Source: Flavobacteriales bacterium (GTDB lineage Bacteria > Bacteroidota > Bacteroidia > Flavobacteriales_F > PHOS-HE28). From it: a stretch of 64,000 nucleotides of DNA. Below the pieces are notes generated by a model. The model worked only from the letters and a program-made list of their open reading frames with translations, ran no database searches and was not told the DNA's origin. Positions 53,327 to 62,111 of the stretch are shown here, in pieces. The stretch is taken from the NCBI GenBank assembly GCA_019638085.1, contig JAHBUL010000006.1, positions 62,001 to 126,000 on the forward strand, read 5' to 3'. Position 1 is the stretch's first letter; each line of letters starts with the position of its first letter. Made by a program: the position numbers and the translations under genes.

Positions 53327-54796
53327 ATGCTCTTCAACTCCTTCCAGTTCCTCTGCATCTTCTTCCCGTTGGTCACCACGCTGTACTTCGTGGTGCCGCA
53401 CCGTTGGCGCTGGGCGGTGCTCTTGGGTGCCAGCTGCTGGTTCTACATGGCCTTTGTGCCGGTGTACATCCTCATTCTCGCCTTCACCATCGGAGTGGAC
53501 TATATCGCGGGGATCTGGATCGAACGCAATGAGGGGCGCAAGAGGAAGCTGCTGCTCACGGTGAGCATAGTGGCCAACCTGAGCGTGCTGGCGTTCTTCA
53601 AGTACTTCAATTTCCTGAACGAGAGCATCGCTGTACTTGTGCGGAGTCTGGGCTTCAACTACGGGGTGCCGGACCTGGGGATCATCCTGCCGATCGGCCT
53701 CTCCTTCCACATTTTCCAAAGCCTGAGCTATACCATCGAGGTATACCGCAAGCACCAAAAGGCGGAGCATCGCCTGGGCATTTTCGCACTGTATGTGATG
53801 TTCTACCCGCAGCTCGTGGCCGGGCCGATCGAGCGGCCGGGCAACCTGCTGAACCAGATCAATTCCACCGAACCGGGCAAGGGCATCCGCTCCTTCTTCG
53901 ATCAGGAGCGTGTGGTGGCCGGCCTACAACAGATGCTCTGGGGCTTTTTCAAGAAAGTGGTAATAGCCGACCGTTGTGCCGTGGTGGTGGATCAAGTGTA
54001 CAACGACCCCTCGCAATACGGCGCGCTCTCCATCGCCCTGGCGAGCTACCTCTTTGCCGTTCAGATCTACTGTGACTTCAGCGGCTATACGGACATTGCC
54101 CTGGGCGCAGCGCGCATAATGGGCTTCAAGCTGATGGTGAACTTCCGCACGCCGTACCGCAGCGCCAACATCAGCGAGTTCTGGAGCCGCTGGCACATCA
54201 GCCTCAGCAGTTGGTTCCGCGATTACCTCTACATCCCCTTGGGCGGCAATCGGGTAGTAAAGTGGCGCTGGTACTACAACCTGATGATCGTGTTCCTGGT
54301 GAGCGGCCTGTGGCATGGTGCCGATTGGACCTATGTGATCTGGGGCGGCCTCCACGGCACCTATTTGATCCTGGCCATCGTCTTCGCCCCGTTGACGGTC
54401 CGCTTCTCGGGCCTGCTCGGTCTGGAACGCCGCCCCAAGCTGAAGCGTGCCTTGAACGTTTTCATCACCATCCAACTGGTGAGCTTCGCATGGATCTTCT
54501 TCCGTGCGAACAGCATCCATGATGCGGGCATGTTGGTACATCGGCTTTTCGATACTCCCCTGGCCATCGGCGATCTGGTGCGGCTGTACAACGACGTACC
54601 CCGCAGCATGCTGGATACTACGCTGGCCTTGGTAGGGTTGTTCATCCTGATCGATCCGATCTATGATGCGTGGATCAAGCAGGAGCGGCCCATTCCTACA
54701 GGGATCCGTGGTGTAGCGCTCTTCGCGGCGCTCTTCTCAGGGATCCTCCTGTTCGGATACTTTGGTTCCACCAGCTTTATCTACTTCCAGTTCTGA
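53327..54796 (+). CDS. MBOAT family O-acyltransferase (AlgI-like)
   Basis: Membrane-bound O-acyltransferase that moves acyl groups across the inner membrane to a polysaccharide acceptor. About ten TM segments. Conserved blocks: YPQLVAGPIERPGNLL, FWSRWHISLSSWFRDYLYIP with the W-x-W-H-I form, and FLVSGLWHGADWTYVIWGGLHG carrying the catalytic His of MBOAT enzymes. 489 residues, the AlgI/DltB length. The stop shares one base (TGATG) with the start of the SGNH-type gene behind it, the usual partner arrangement. Expected substrate is an acetyl or similar acyl donor. Confidence 0.93.
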   Translation: MLFNSFQFLCIFFPLVTTLYFVVPHRWRWAVLLGASCWFYMAFVPVYILILAFTIGVDYIAGIWIERNEGRKRKLLLTVSIVANLSVLAFFKYFNFLNESIAVLVRSLGFNYGVPDLGIILPIGLSFHIFQSLSYTIEVYRKHQKAEHRLGIFALYVMFYPQLVAGPIERPGNLLNQINSTEPGKGIRSFFDQERVVAGLQQMLWGFFKKVVIADRCAVVVDQVYNDPSQYGALSIALASYLFAVQIYCDFSGYTDIALGAARIMGFKLMVNFRTPYRSANISEFWSRWHISLSSWFRDYLYIPLGGNRVVKWRWYYNLMIVFLVSGLWHGADWTYVIWGGLHGTYLILAIVFAPLTVRFSGLLGLERRPKLKRALNVFITIQLVSFAWIFFRANSIHDAGMLVHRLFDTPLAIGDLVRLYNDVPRSMLDTTLALVGLFILIDPIYDAWIKQERPIPTGIRGVALFAALFSGILLFGYFGSTSFIYFQF

Positions 54797-55731
54797 TGGG
54801 CCGATTGATCAAACGCCTCCTCCTGTTCGGCGCCGCCGTGGCACTGATCTACGTGGCAAGCATGTTCATCATGATCAAGGTACCTGTAATGGGTACTCCC
54901 CTGATCTTCCGTACAGGCGACTATTACAACTTACCCGGTGGGCACTCCTGGCAGCGGTTCCACGAGTTCGATCCAGCAAAGCGCTGGGACGCTGTCATCA
55001 TCGGCTCCTCGCATGCGTATCGCGGCTATGACCCATCGGTCTTTGCAGCACATGGCCATCATGCGTTCAACCTCGGCTCCAGCGCGCAAACACCCTTGAA
55101 CAGCTACTACGTGATCGAACATTATTTGGACAGTACGAATTGTGGGTTGTTGATCTTCGATGTGTTCGAGGGTTCCTTGCAGAACACCGGCCTGGAAAGC
55201 ACGGCGGACCTTACCCAGAACGTGACCAGTGATGGCGCCGCATGGGGTATGGCATGGGCCTTACGTGACCTGCGCGGGCTGAACATGATGGCGCTGCGCA
55301 TGATCTCCCGCCCCACGGAACCGGATTACACGAATTCCGATTATGTAGGTCTTGGTTATGCCGTTAAGAAAGACAGTGTAGGGACCGAGGCCGGCCCCCC
55401 TTCCAAGAAGCCTGTGGAACTTTTTGAGCGACAACGGCACTTCCTCGAAGCTTGTATCCAGCTCTGCCGCGACCGGGGGATCCCCCTAGTGATCACCAGC
55501 CATTATGCGCGCAGCAACATGCGGGGCGAAGCGCATGAAGTACTGGCCCAGTATATGGACAGCATCCTCACCGGCACGTCCATCCCCTACTTGGATTACA
55601 CGGATACCCCGGGCATCGAGGACCGGTACTGGTTCTTCGACCACAACCACCTGAACGCTACAGGAGCACGGATCTTCACGACCGAACTGGTGGATACCTT
55701 GGAATCGTTGGGCTACCTGCGCAAGCCGTAG
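54796..55731 (+). CDS. SGNH-like/AlgJ-like acyltransferase partner of MBOAT
   Basis: Membrane-anchored periplasmic protein of 311 residues: N-terminal signal anchor (LIKRLLLFGAAVALIYVASMF), then a block I Ser motif IIGSSHAYRGYDPSVF, an AQTPLNSYYVIEHYLD segment, and the late FDHNHLNATGARIF with the Asp-x-x-His pair of SGNH/DltD-type enzymes (D-H-N-H-L-N). It starts inside the stop of the MBOAT gene. In AlgI/AlgJ and DltB/DltD pairs the second protein transfers acyl groups to the exported polymer, so the pair is likely an O-acetylation module for the locus glycan. The name AlgJ-like is by analogy. Confidence 0.85.
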   Translation: MGRLIKRLLLFGAAVALIYVASMFIMIKVPVMGTPLIFRTGDYYNLPGGHSWQRFHEFDPAKRWDAVIIGSSHAYRGYDPSVFAAHGHHAFNLGSSAQTPLNSYYVIEHYLDSTNCGLLIFDVFEGSLQNTGLESTADLTQNVTSDGAAWGMAWALRDLRGLNMMALRMISRPTEPDYTNSDYVGLGYAVKKDSVGTEAGPPSKKPVELFERQRHFLEACIQLCRDRGIPLVITSHYARSNMRGEAHEVLAQYMDSILTGTSIPYLDYTDTPGIEDRYWFFDHNHLNATGARIFTTELVDTLESLGYLRKP

Positions 55732-55743
55732 CGTTCCTGGGGC

Positions 55744-56532
55744 TTAGGACAGTGCGCCTCCCTTTTGCTCGTGATCGATCTGGCTGTCCTCCCCCGTGGT
55801 GGTGAACATGTTGTCGCGCACGGCGAATGCATTCAGCTTCCCCTCGAGGATGAGCGTACCGATGCTTGCATCGGCCGGTGCGGAAATGCGTGCGAACTGT
55901 GCGTGCAGGATGGCGGCTCCTTTGCGTGAGACCGCGTAGGCATGGGTGCCTTGGTGGTAGCCGGCCCGGTCCAGCCGTTCGGAATATGGGCGGAGATAGA
56001 GCCGGGAGCTTTCGGCGTGGCTGAGGCGGTATTTACGGGGCTGGAGCAGGCGGGCGAAGGGCAACATGAAATGAAGCTTGAGCCGGAAGGAGAGCGGTGC
56101 CCTCCGATGGCCGCGAATGCCCAGATAAAGCAGGTCCCAATCCGCCGGAAGCTCGCTGATGCATTGGCTTAAATGGCTCAACCGTTCTGGCAGGGGATGG
56201 GCATCATCCTCCAAGATCAGCGCGGAGGGCAACTCCCTGCGCTCGATCTCCGCATAGAGCCGCCGATGGGAGAGGCAACAGCCAATGTTGGACACATGCA
56301 GCTTGCGCGGGATGGTCTTGTGGTGCAGCGCTGCTTGCTCATCGTACACGGCCGCTATTTCCTCCGCACTGAGCTCATTCCCCATGGTGGCATCGAAGAA
56401 CTCGAATGCGATGCCACATACGCCAAGCCCCTTCTCCATGGTGCGCTTGCGGGGATGGTCGCCCGTTCTGCTAATGACGAAGACAGCCCCGAAATGGCGT
56501 GCGAGGTCGGCGGTATGGCTCGGTGTTGACAT
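55744..56532 (-). CDS. Glycosyltransferase family 25 (LPS-type)
   Basis: 262-residue protein. GT25 motifs are AVFVISRTGDHPRKRTMEK, FFDATMGNELSAEE, IGCCLSHRRLYAEI, and LILEDDAHPLPERL with the E-D-D metal-binding site; HAYAVSRKGAAIL near the end is also family-like. GT25 enzymes mostly add galactose or related sugars to lipooligosaccharide in the cytoplasm. The gene is on the minus strand, converging with the MBOAT/SGNH pair, and ends the polysaccharide locus. Confidence 0.88.
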   Translation of the reverse strand: MSTPSHTADLARHFGAVFVISRTGDHPRKRTMEKGLGVCGIAFEFFDATMGNELSAEEIAAVYDEQAALHHKTIPRKLHVSNIGCCLSHRRLYAEIERRELPSALILEDDAHPLPERLSHLSQCISELPADWDLLYLGIRGHRRAPLSFRLKLHFMLPFARLLQPRKYRLSHAESSRLYLRPYSERLDRAGYHQGTHAYAVSRKGAAILHAQFARISAPADASIGTLILEGKLNAFAVRDNMFTTTGEDSQIDHEQKGGALS

Positions 56533-56552
56533 CGGGTGGGCAAGGTAGAACT

Positions 56553-56606
56553 GGGATCAGAGTCCTCCGCCGAAGCATTAGCGAAGGAGGATGATCGAAC
56601 GATCAG
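56553..56606. repeat. Interspersed hairpin repeat, copy 2
   Basis: GGGATCAG, then the TCCTCCGCC...GGAGGA hairpin and GATCGAACGATCAG; close match to the reverse complement of 24935-24994. It lies upstream of the methyltransferase start. A partial copy of the tail (AATCGGACGATCAG) is at 57741-57754. Confidence 0.65.
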
Positions 56607-56797
56607 AAAATCAGCTGAGCGGAGGACTTGACGCTATGGGGACACGGCAAACCCGGGAAGTACAGCGTGGGTGTACATTTGGCCGCATGCTGCCATCGAG
56701 GAGGTCGATCGACCTTTGCCTCGATCGACGACATCCAATGGCGCGGTGGCGACTCAGTCCTCTGCGAGATCGACCAACTCAAACACCTGCACATCGC

Positions 56798-57697
56798 ATG
56801 CTGAAGGACACGGAGATAGTGGAACGGACGTTCCTATCCTATTTCGGTATTCCGATCAAGCCGTTTTCCGAGTTGGGGCACCTCTTCAAAGATGAGAAGA
56901 GCTACCTCACCTACTTCAAAAAGGTGCTGTACTTCACCAAGGCCGTTATCCAGCCGATGGAGCAGAAGGGGATGGATCAGGGGGATTCCATACTGGACCT
57001 GGCATCCGGCGATGGCCAGATGTCGCTGGCCTTGGCGCTGCTCGACTACAAGAAGCTCACGCTGTTCGACATGGACAAGGAGCGGCTCGTCTTCGGAAAG
57101 CAGATCATCCGGGAATTCAGGAAGGAACTGGAGGTGGATGTGATCAACGGCTCGGCCACGGAGTTGGAAGGGACGTTCGACGTATTGATCTGCTATCAGA
57201 CCATCGAGCACCTTTCGGACGAAGGCAACTACAGCGTCGCGAAAAAGACATGCCAGTTGGAATTCCTCCGGCGTGTGGATCGCTCCATCACCAAGCTCTG
57301 CTACTTCAACGCTCCCAACCGGAGCTTTCCCGTGGATGGACACGATACCGGGAAGCTCTTCTTCCACTGGTTGCCCATGGGAATAAAGAAGTATTTGATC
57401 GAAGGCAAGCATGTAAGGTGCTCCTGGTCCGGCATCAGCAGGCCCGTCACCGTCAGCTTCCTCGGTCGCCATCTTCCCCACTTCAAGCTGGCTTCGAAGT
57501 ACTACGCTTTCGACTCGATGCAGGAGTACATGGCCAACTATCCCCCGTTCGACTACATGGGAGCATCGATCCCCATGGGTCATGGCAATAAGCTCTCGTG
57601 GAAGAAGCGGCTGGTCGGCGGCCTTTCCCGCACGCTAGGCGGGCAGATGCAAAAGCTGCTTCCGGTGCTGAGCGTGATCTATGCCAGACGAACCTGA
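56798..57697 (+). CDS. Class I SAM-dependent methyltransferase-like protein
   Basis: ATG at 56798 (MLKDTEIVERTF). SAM-binding core DSILDLASGDGQMSLALALL (motif I), KLTLFDMDKERLVFGKQII (post I) and FDVLICYQTIEHLSDEG (motif II with the YQTIEH form common in ubiquinone/sugar methyltransferases). The C-terminal half is less conserved (YFNAPNRSFPVDGHDTGKLF, KHVRCSWSGISRPV). About 299 residues. A longer start at 56591 would include the repeat and Arg-rich sequence and is unlikely. Stands alone between the GT25 and glyA genes. Substrate unknown. Confidence 0.8.
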   Translation: MLKDTEIVERTFLSYFGIPIKPFSELGHLFKDEKSYLTYFKKVLYFTKAVIQPMEQKGMDQGDSILDLASGDGQMSLALALLDYKKLTLFDMDKERLVFGKQIIREFRKELEVDVINGSATELEGTFDVLICYQTIEHLSDEGNYSVAKKTCQLEFLRRVDRSITKLCYFNAPNRSFPVDGHDTGKLFFHWLPMGIKKYLIEGKHVRCSWSGISRPVTVSFLGRHLPHFKLASKYYAFDSMQEYMANYPPFDYMGASIPMGHGNKLSWKKRLVGGLSRTLGGQMQKLLPVLSVIYARRT

Positions 57698-57900
57698 ACG
57701 GATCGCATGCATGGACAACCGGGTGACCGGTGGATCAAACAATCGGACGATCAGAGGACTTGACGTCATCGATACACGCCGCACGCCTATCCGTGTGAAT
57801 CCGTGTGCCTCCGATGCATATCGGTCCGTGGTTCTCAGAAACGAGGCAGGAGCGCCGCAGGCTCGACCATCACCCCATACAGCGGGCCACTTGGCCAACA

Positions 57901-57933
57901 TTGGACCGAAGCCATTGCCCGGGGCTACTTTTG
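57901..57933 (+). promoter_or_regulatory. Putative promoter of glyA
   Basis: TTGG at 57901-57904, then a 21-base spacer and TACTTTTG (57926-57933), matching the Bacteroidetes -33/-7 pair. The -7 box is 18 bases from the glyA ATG, leaving a short 5' leader. Confidence 0.45.
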
Positions 57934-57951
57934 CGGCCATACATCCACATC

Positions 57952-59256
57952 ATGCTTCCAACACAAGCCATCGAATCCACCCTTACACGCGACGCCGCGA
58001 TCTTCGACATCATTGAACAGGAGCGGTGGCGACAGACCAAGGGTCTGGAGATGATCGCCAGCGAGAACTATGTGAGCGCGCAGGTGCTGGAGGCGATGGG
58101 CTCGGTACTGACGAACAAGTATGCCGAAGGGCTGCCGGGTAAGCGCTACTATGGCGGTTGCGAATTCGTGGACATGGCGGAGAACCTGGCGATCGACCGG
58201 GCGAAGAAGCTCTTCGGTGCCGAGTGGGCCAACGTGCAGCCGCACAGCGGTGCCCAGGCCAATGCCGCCGTGATGCTGGCCTGCCTGAATGCAGGCGATA
58301 CCATCCTCGGTTTCGACCTCAGCCATGGCGGCCACCTTACCCACGGCTCTCCCGTGAACTTCAGCGGCAAGCTGTACAACGCCACCTTCTACGGTGTGGA
58401 AAAGGAGACCGGCCGCGTGGACATGGACAAGGTAGCGGAGAAGGCCCGCGAGGTAAAGCCGAAGATGATCATCTGCGGTGCCAGTGCCTACAGCCGGGAT
58501 TGGGATTATGCACGCTTCCGCGCCATTGCCGATGAGGTGGGCGCGGTGCTGCTGGCCGATGTGGCCCACCCCGCCGGCCTGATCGCGGCCAAGTTGCTCA
58601 ACGATCCCCTGCCCCATTGCCACATCGTTACCACCACCACGCACAAGACCCTGCGCGGTCCTCGCGGTGGATTGATCATGATGGGGAAGGATTTCGAGAA
58701 CCCTTGGGGCCTGAAGACACCGAAGGGTGCTCCAAGGATGATGAGCTCGTTGCTGGACAGCGGGGTGTTCCCCGGTACGCAAGGCGGCCCGCTGGAGCAC
58801 GTGATCGCCGCCAAGGCGGTGGCCTTCGGCGAGGCCCTGGACCCGAGCTTCGTCACCTATGGCGAGCGCGTGATAGCGAACGCAGCGGCCATGGCGAAGG
58901 CATTGATGGCCAAAGGCTACGAAGTGGTGAGCGGCGGCACGGACAACCACTGCATGCTGATCGATATGCGCAGCAAGGACCTCACCGGTAAAGAGGCCGA
59001 GGCCATCCTGGGTGAGGTGGACATCACGGTGAACAAGAACATGGTGCCTTTCGATACACAAAGCCCCTTTGTTACCAGCGGTATCCGCATCGGTAGCCCT
59101 GCGGTTACCACGCGGGGGCTCCGCGAGAGCGAATGCGTGCAGATCGTAGAACTGATGGACAGCGCCTTCAAGGAAAAGGACAACAAGGCCCAGCTGGACC
59201 GCATCCGATTCCAAGTGAACGGCATGATGCGGTTGAAACCGCTGTTCGCGTGGTGA
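57952..59256 (+). CDS. glyA: Serine hydroxymethyltransferase
   Basis: PLP enzyme that converts serine and tetrahydrofolate to glycine and methylene-THF. ATG at 57952 ([12 protein letters not shown]). Blocks: [80 protein letters not shown], and the PLP-lysine motif [17 protein letters not shown] near residue 235. 434 residues, normal. Earlier in-frame ATGs would lie upstream of the -7 box. Confidence 0.96.
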   Translation: MLPTQAIESTLTRDAAIFDIIEQERWRQTKGLEMIASENYVSAQVLEAMGSVLTNKYAEGLPGKRYYGGCEFVDMAENLAIDRAKKLFGAEWANVQPHSGAQANAAVMLACLNAGDTILGFDLSHGGHLTHGSPVNFSGKLYNATFYGVEKETGRVDMDKVAEKAREVKPKMIICGASAYSRDWDYARFRAIADEVGAVLLADVAHPAGLIAAKLLNDPLPHCHIVTTTTHKTLRGPRGGLIMMGKDFENPWGLKTPKGAPRMMSSLLDSGVFPGTQGGPLEHVIAAKAVAFGEALDPSFVTYGERVIANAAAMAKALMAKGYEVVSGGTDNHCMLIDMRSKDLTGKEAEAILGEVDITVNKNMVPFDTQSPFVTSGIRIGSPAVTTRGLRESECVQIVELMDSAFKEKDNKAQLDRIRFQVNGMMRLKPLFAW

Positions 59257-59276
59257 GCTTTTAATAAGCGGATCAG

Positions 59277-60173
59277 ATGTCGCTCAAACGGCTGGTAGAC
59301 GCTGGTTACCAGCTCCATCAAGGTCTCGCGCCATGCACGCCGAAGCCTTTTAGCGTAGGCTTGAAGCGGACCTTGATGCTCCTCGCACTCGCCCTCTTTT
59401 CCACATTCGCCTCCGCGCAATCGATACCGCATTTGAAGCATCGTGCTTTTGTTTACTGGGGCTACAACCGCGCCCAGTTCACCACCAGTGATATCCACTT
59501 CACCGGTACGGATTACGATTTCATCCTGCACAACGTGGTGGCCAAGGACAAGCCGGAAGCCTTCACCTTGGGTAATTATTTCAAGCCGAAGAACATCTGG
59601 ATCCCGCAGTACAACTACCGCGCAGGCTGGTTCCTGAACGACCACTGGAGCTTTTCCCTGGGCCTGGACCACATGAAGTATGTGATGCAGGCCGATCAAC
59701 GCGTGCAGCTTACCGGCTACATCAGCAAGGAAAGGTCCGCGGCCTACGCCACTACGGCGGATGAGGGCACTGTACAGCTTACCCCGGACCTGCTCAGCTA
59801 TGAGCATACCGACGGACTGAACCTGCTGGCGTTGGATGTGGACCACTACAGTCTGCTTTGGGCGAGCCATGATGGCAAACGGGCCTGGTACCTCACCGAA
59901 GGATTATTCGCCGGGCCGGTGATCCCACGAACGGACGTGCGCTTGTTCGGTGAAGGATTGAACAACAAATTCCATCTCGCAGGCTATGGGGCCGGCGCGC
60001 AAATAGGTGTGTTCGGGCTCTTCATGGATCGCATTTTCGTGCGGGCGAACGTGAGGGCGGGTTACATCGAATTGCCCAGCGTACTAACTACCGGGAAGGC
60101 GGAGGATCGTGCCAGCCAGCACTTCTGGTTCGTTCAGGAGAATGTGGTGGTGGGGGTGTTGATCGGGCGGTGA
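59277..60173 (+). CDS. Secreted beta-barrel-like protein of unknown family
   Basis: Signal peptide visible as RTLMLLALALFSTFASA before QSIPHLKHRAFVYWGYN; the mature part has many alternating aromatic strands (FVYWGYNRAQF, IWIPQYNYRAGWFLNDHWSFSLGLDH, FHLAGYGAGAQIGVFGLFMDRIF, FVQENVVVGVLIGR), consistent with an outer-membrane beta-barrel or T9SS-linked surface protein. No family name is offered. The first in-frame ATG is at 59277 but leaves about 28 extra residues before the signal; a TTG at 59361 or ATG at 59376 would fit a signal peptide better. The hairpin at 60181 is just after its stop. Confidence 0.65.
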   Translation: MSLKRLVDAGYQLHQGLAPCTPKPFSVGLKRTLMLLALALFSTFASAQSIPHLKHRAFVYWGYNRAQFTTSDIHFTGTDYDFILHNVVAKDKPEAFTLGNYFKPKNIWIPQYNYRAGWFLNDHWSFSLGLDHMKYVMQADQRVQLTGYISKERSAAYATTADEGTVQLTPDLLSYEHTDGLNLLALDVDHYSLLWASHDGKRAWYLTEGLFAGPVIPRTDVRLFGEGLNNKFHLAGYGAGAQIGVFGLFMDRIFVRANVRAGYIELPSVLTTGKAEDRASQHFWFVQENVVVGVLIGR

Positions 60174-60182
60174 AGGGTGGAC

Positions 60183-60300
60183 AAACCGGTCCCTGAGGCC
60201 CTCGAAGGGCCGGTTTGTTTTCAAGTGCATGCATACTGGGTTTGGTTGATTGTGAATATGGCCCTTCGAGTGCCTCAGGGACCCTATTCACCGAGTGCCT
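60183..60300. repeat. REPIN-like paired palindrome, left copy
   Basis: Two 24-base modules in opposite orientation: 60188-60211 and 60260-60283 (complement), one mismatch between them, 48 bases apart, with a short AT-rich spacer. The outer ACAAACCGG/CCGGTTTGT arms at 60181-60218 form a strong hairpin ending in TTTGTTTT, so it can also act as terminator for the upstream gene (stop eight bases before). Same as the element at 61947-62063. Confidence 0.75.
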
Positions 60301-60331
60301 CGAGGATCGATCGCATACTACCTTGCCCCAA

Positions 60332-61960
60332 ATGCCATCCACCGTGCACCGATCCACGCTGATCATTTTACTGCTGTGGGCGGGGATCACGGCGCTGGAC
60401 CTCAACAAGGCATTCCACATCGACGATACCTTCCACCTGAAGGCGGCGCAGTGGATCGAGCATCATCCGGCAACGCCGATGTCCGGCCATGTGAACTGGG
60501 GCTATGATCCGAAGCCGATGCACCACTTCAACCAGCCACCGGGCTTTTTCTATTTGGTGGCGCTCACCGGGCACTTCTTCGGGTATTCCGAACTGCCGAT
60601 GCATATGCTGCGCTCCCTGTTCACGTTACTGGCGCTGGTTTGCTTCCATCGTTTGGCGCGGCACTATGCCCCGCAGCAGGCGCTGTGGCTCACCGCACTC
60701 TTTGCCTTGTGCCCGGCCTTTATGGTGAACCAGGGCCTGATGACCGACGTGCCTCTATTGGCCATGCAATTACTCTTCTTCAACCTGTTGCTCGTGCCGG
60801 GCACCATGCGCATCCGTACCCACTATGCCTTGGCAGGGCTGGTGCTGTTCGGTGCCCTGTTCATCAAGTACACCGCTGCACCGCTGCTGTTGGCCTTCCC
60901 CTTGGTGCTGGTACTGAAGCGGGAGTGGCGCTGGCTGCCGATGGCGTTGATCCCTGTTGCGTTGCTCGCTGCCTGGTCGGGCTGGAACCTGCATGAATAC
61001 GGGAGCATCCACATGCTGGACCGCGAAGGCGGCGACCCCTCCGTGCGCGGGATCTTCGTGCGCACCTTGGCGCTGCTCACCGCACTGGGCGCGGTAAGTC
61101 CGTTCACACCGCTCTTTCTGCGGGCATTGGTGCCGCGCCGCGCCCCTTGGCTCTTCCCCCTATGGGTGGGAGCTTTGGTGCTGGCGCTGTTGTTCGTGGC
61201 AGCTGCCTACCTCGGCTTGATCTCGGAACCGGCCTCCGACCAAGTGCTGCGGATCCTCTTCACCCTGAACGGTGTGCTGGTGGTGGCGTTCTGCATCCGG
61301 TACCTGCCCGGCTCGTTGAAGCTTCCTACAGCTAGTACATGGGCATTGGTGCTCTGGGCGCTGGGGCTTGCGCTTTTCCTCTGCCTGTTCTCCCCCACGA
61401 TGGCCACCCGCCATGTGCTCCTGATGATCCCGCCCGTATTGCTGCTGATCGCTCCCGCTTTGGCTGCAGCCCGTATCCGCGAGAAGGCCTTGGCGGTGGC
61501 CTGCACCGGAGCGCTGGGTCTTGTGCTCACCATATCTGACAAGCAATTTGCGGGCTTCTACAGGGAGGAAGCTCCGCGCATAGCCCAGGAGCTGAGGCCA
61601 AGGGCCGCAGGAACCATTTGGAACCTGGGTCATTGGGGTTGGCAGTGGTATGCGGAAGATGCGGGCATGCCCACCTTGGGTCAGTCCAATGATCATGTGC
61701 AGGTGGGTGATATCCTGGTGATCCCGGAGGATTACGATGCCCAGCTCGTGGATGAACGGCTGACCGTGGAACCGATCGCCCGCTGGAGTGGAGCGCCGGG
61801 ACCGGCTACGTTCTTCTGTGTGGAGCAGTTCGCAGGGATGTATACCTCGAGCTACGAGAAACTGCCGTGGAGCTTGAGCCGATCGCATGAGAAGGTAATT
61901 GTGGCCTATCAGGTAACTGCGGTGTCCGCAACGCACCGTAAGAGAGAAACCGGTCCCTGA
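60332..61960 (+). CDS. GT39-type membrane glycosyltransferase (ArnT/PMT-like)
   Basis: Polytopic protein of 542 residues with about twelve TM helices. N-terminal loop carries ALDLNKAFHIDDTFHL (D-D catalytic-site form) and MHHFNQPPGFFYLVALTGHF, the NQPPGFFY block of PMT_2/GT39 enzymes; later QGLMTDVPLLAMQLLFF and FGALFIKYTAAPLLLAFPLVLV. These enzymes transfer a sugar from a lipid-linked donor on the periplasmic side. The ATG is at 60332. The stop codon (61958-61960) is inside the left arm of the right-hand repeat element, so the last residues RETGP come from the repeat. Flanked on both sides by the same direct repeat. Confidence 0.85.
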   Translation: MPSTVHRSTLIILLLWAGITALDLNKAFHIDDTFHLKAAQWIEHHPATPMSGHVNWGYDPKPMHHFNQPPGFFYLVALTGHFFGYSELPMHMLRSLFTLLALVCFHRLARHYAPQQALWLTALFALCPAFMVNQGLMTDVPLLAMQLLFFNLLLVPGTMRIRTHYALAGLVLFGALFIKYTAAPLLLAFPLVLVLKREWRWLPMALIPVALLAAWSGWNLHEYGSIHMLDREGGDPSVRGIFVRTLALLTALGAVSPFTPLFLRALVPRRAPWLFPLWVGALVLALLFVAAAYLGLISEPASDQVLRILFTLNGVLVVAFCIRYLPGSLKLPTASTWALVLWALGLALFLCLFSPTMATRHVLLMIPPVLLLIAPALAAARIREKALAVACTGALGLVLTISDKQFAGFYREEAPRIAQELRPRAAGTIWNLGHWGWQWYAEDAGMPTLGQSNDHVQVGDILVIPEDYDAQLVDERLTVEPIARWSGAPGPATFFCVEQFAGMYTSSYEKLPWSLSRSHEKVIVAYQVTAVSATHRKRETGP

Positions 61961-62063
61961 GGGCCTCGAAGGGCCGGTTTCATTCAAGTGCATCCACAAT
62001 GGGTTTGGTTGGTTGTGAATACGGCCATTCGAGTGCCTCAGGGACCGTATTCACCGAGTGCCT
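61947..62063. repeat. REPIN-like paired palindrome, right copy
   Basis: Modules 61952-61975 and 62023-62046 (complement). Same sequence blocks, order and spacing as the left copy at 60183-60300 (TTCAAGTGCAT, GGGTTTGGTT, TTGTGAATA, CACCGAGTGCCT shared). It contains the stop of the GT39 gene, and the left half can form the hairpin AAACCGG...CCGGTTT. A 24-base direct duplication (61930-61953 and 62065-62088) flanks it. Confidence 0.75.
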
Positions 62064-62111
62064 AAACGCACCGTATGAGAGAAACCGGCGCGCGATTGCG
62101 ATCTTTGCGCC

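Noticed and set aside
57925..59214. A 429-codon minus-strand frame
   Set aside because: Antisense to glyA, whose motifs are unequivocal.
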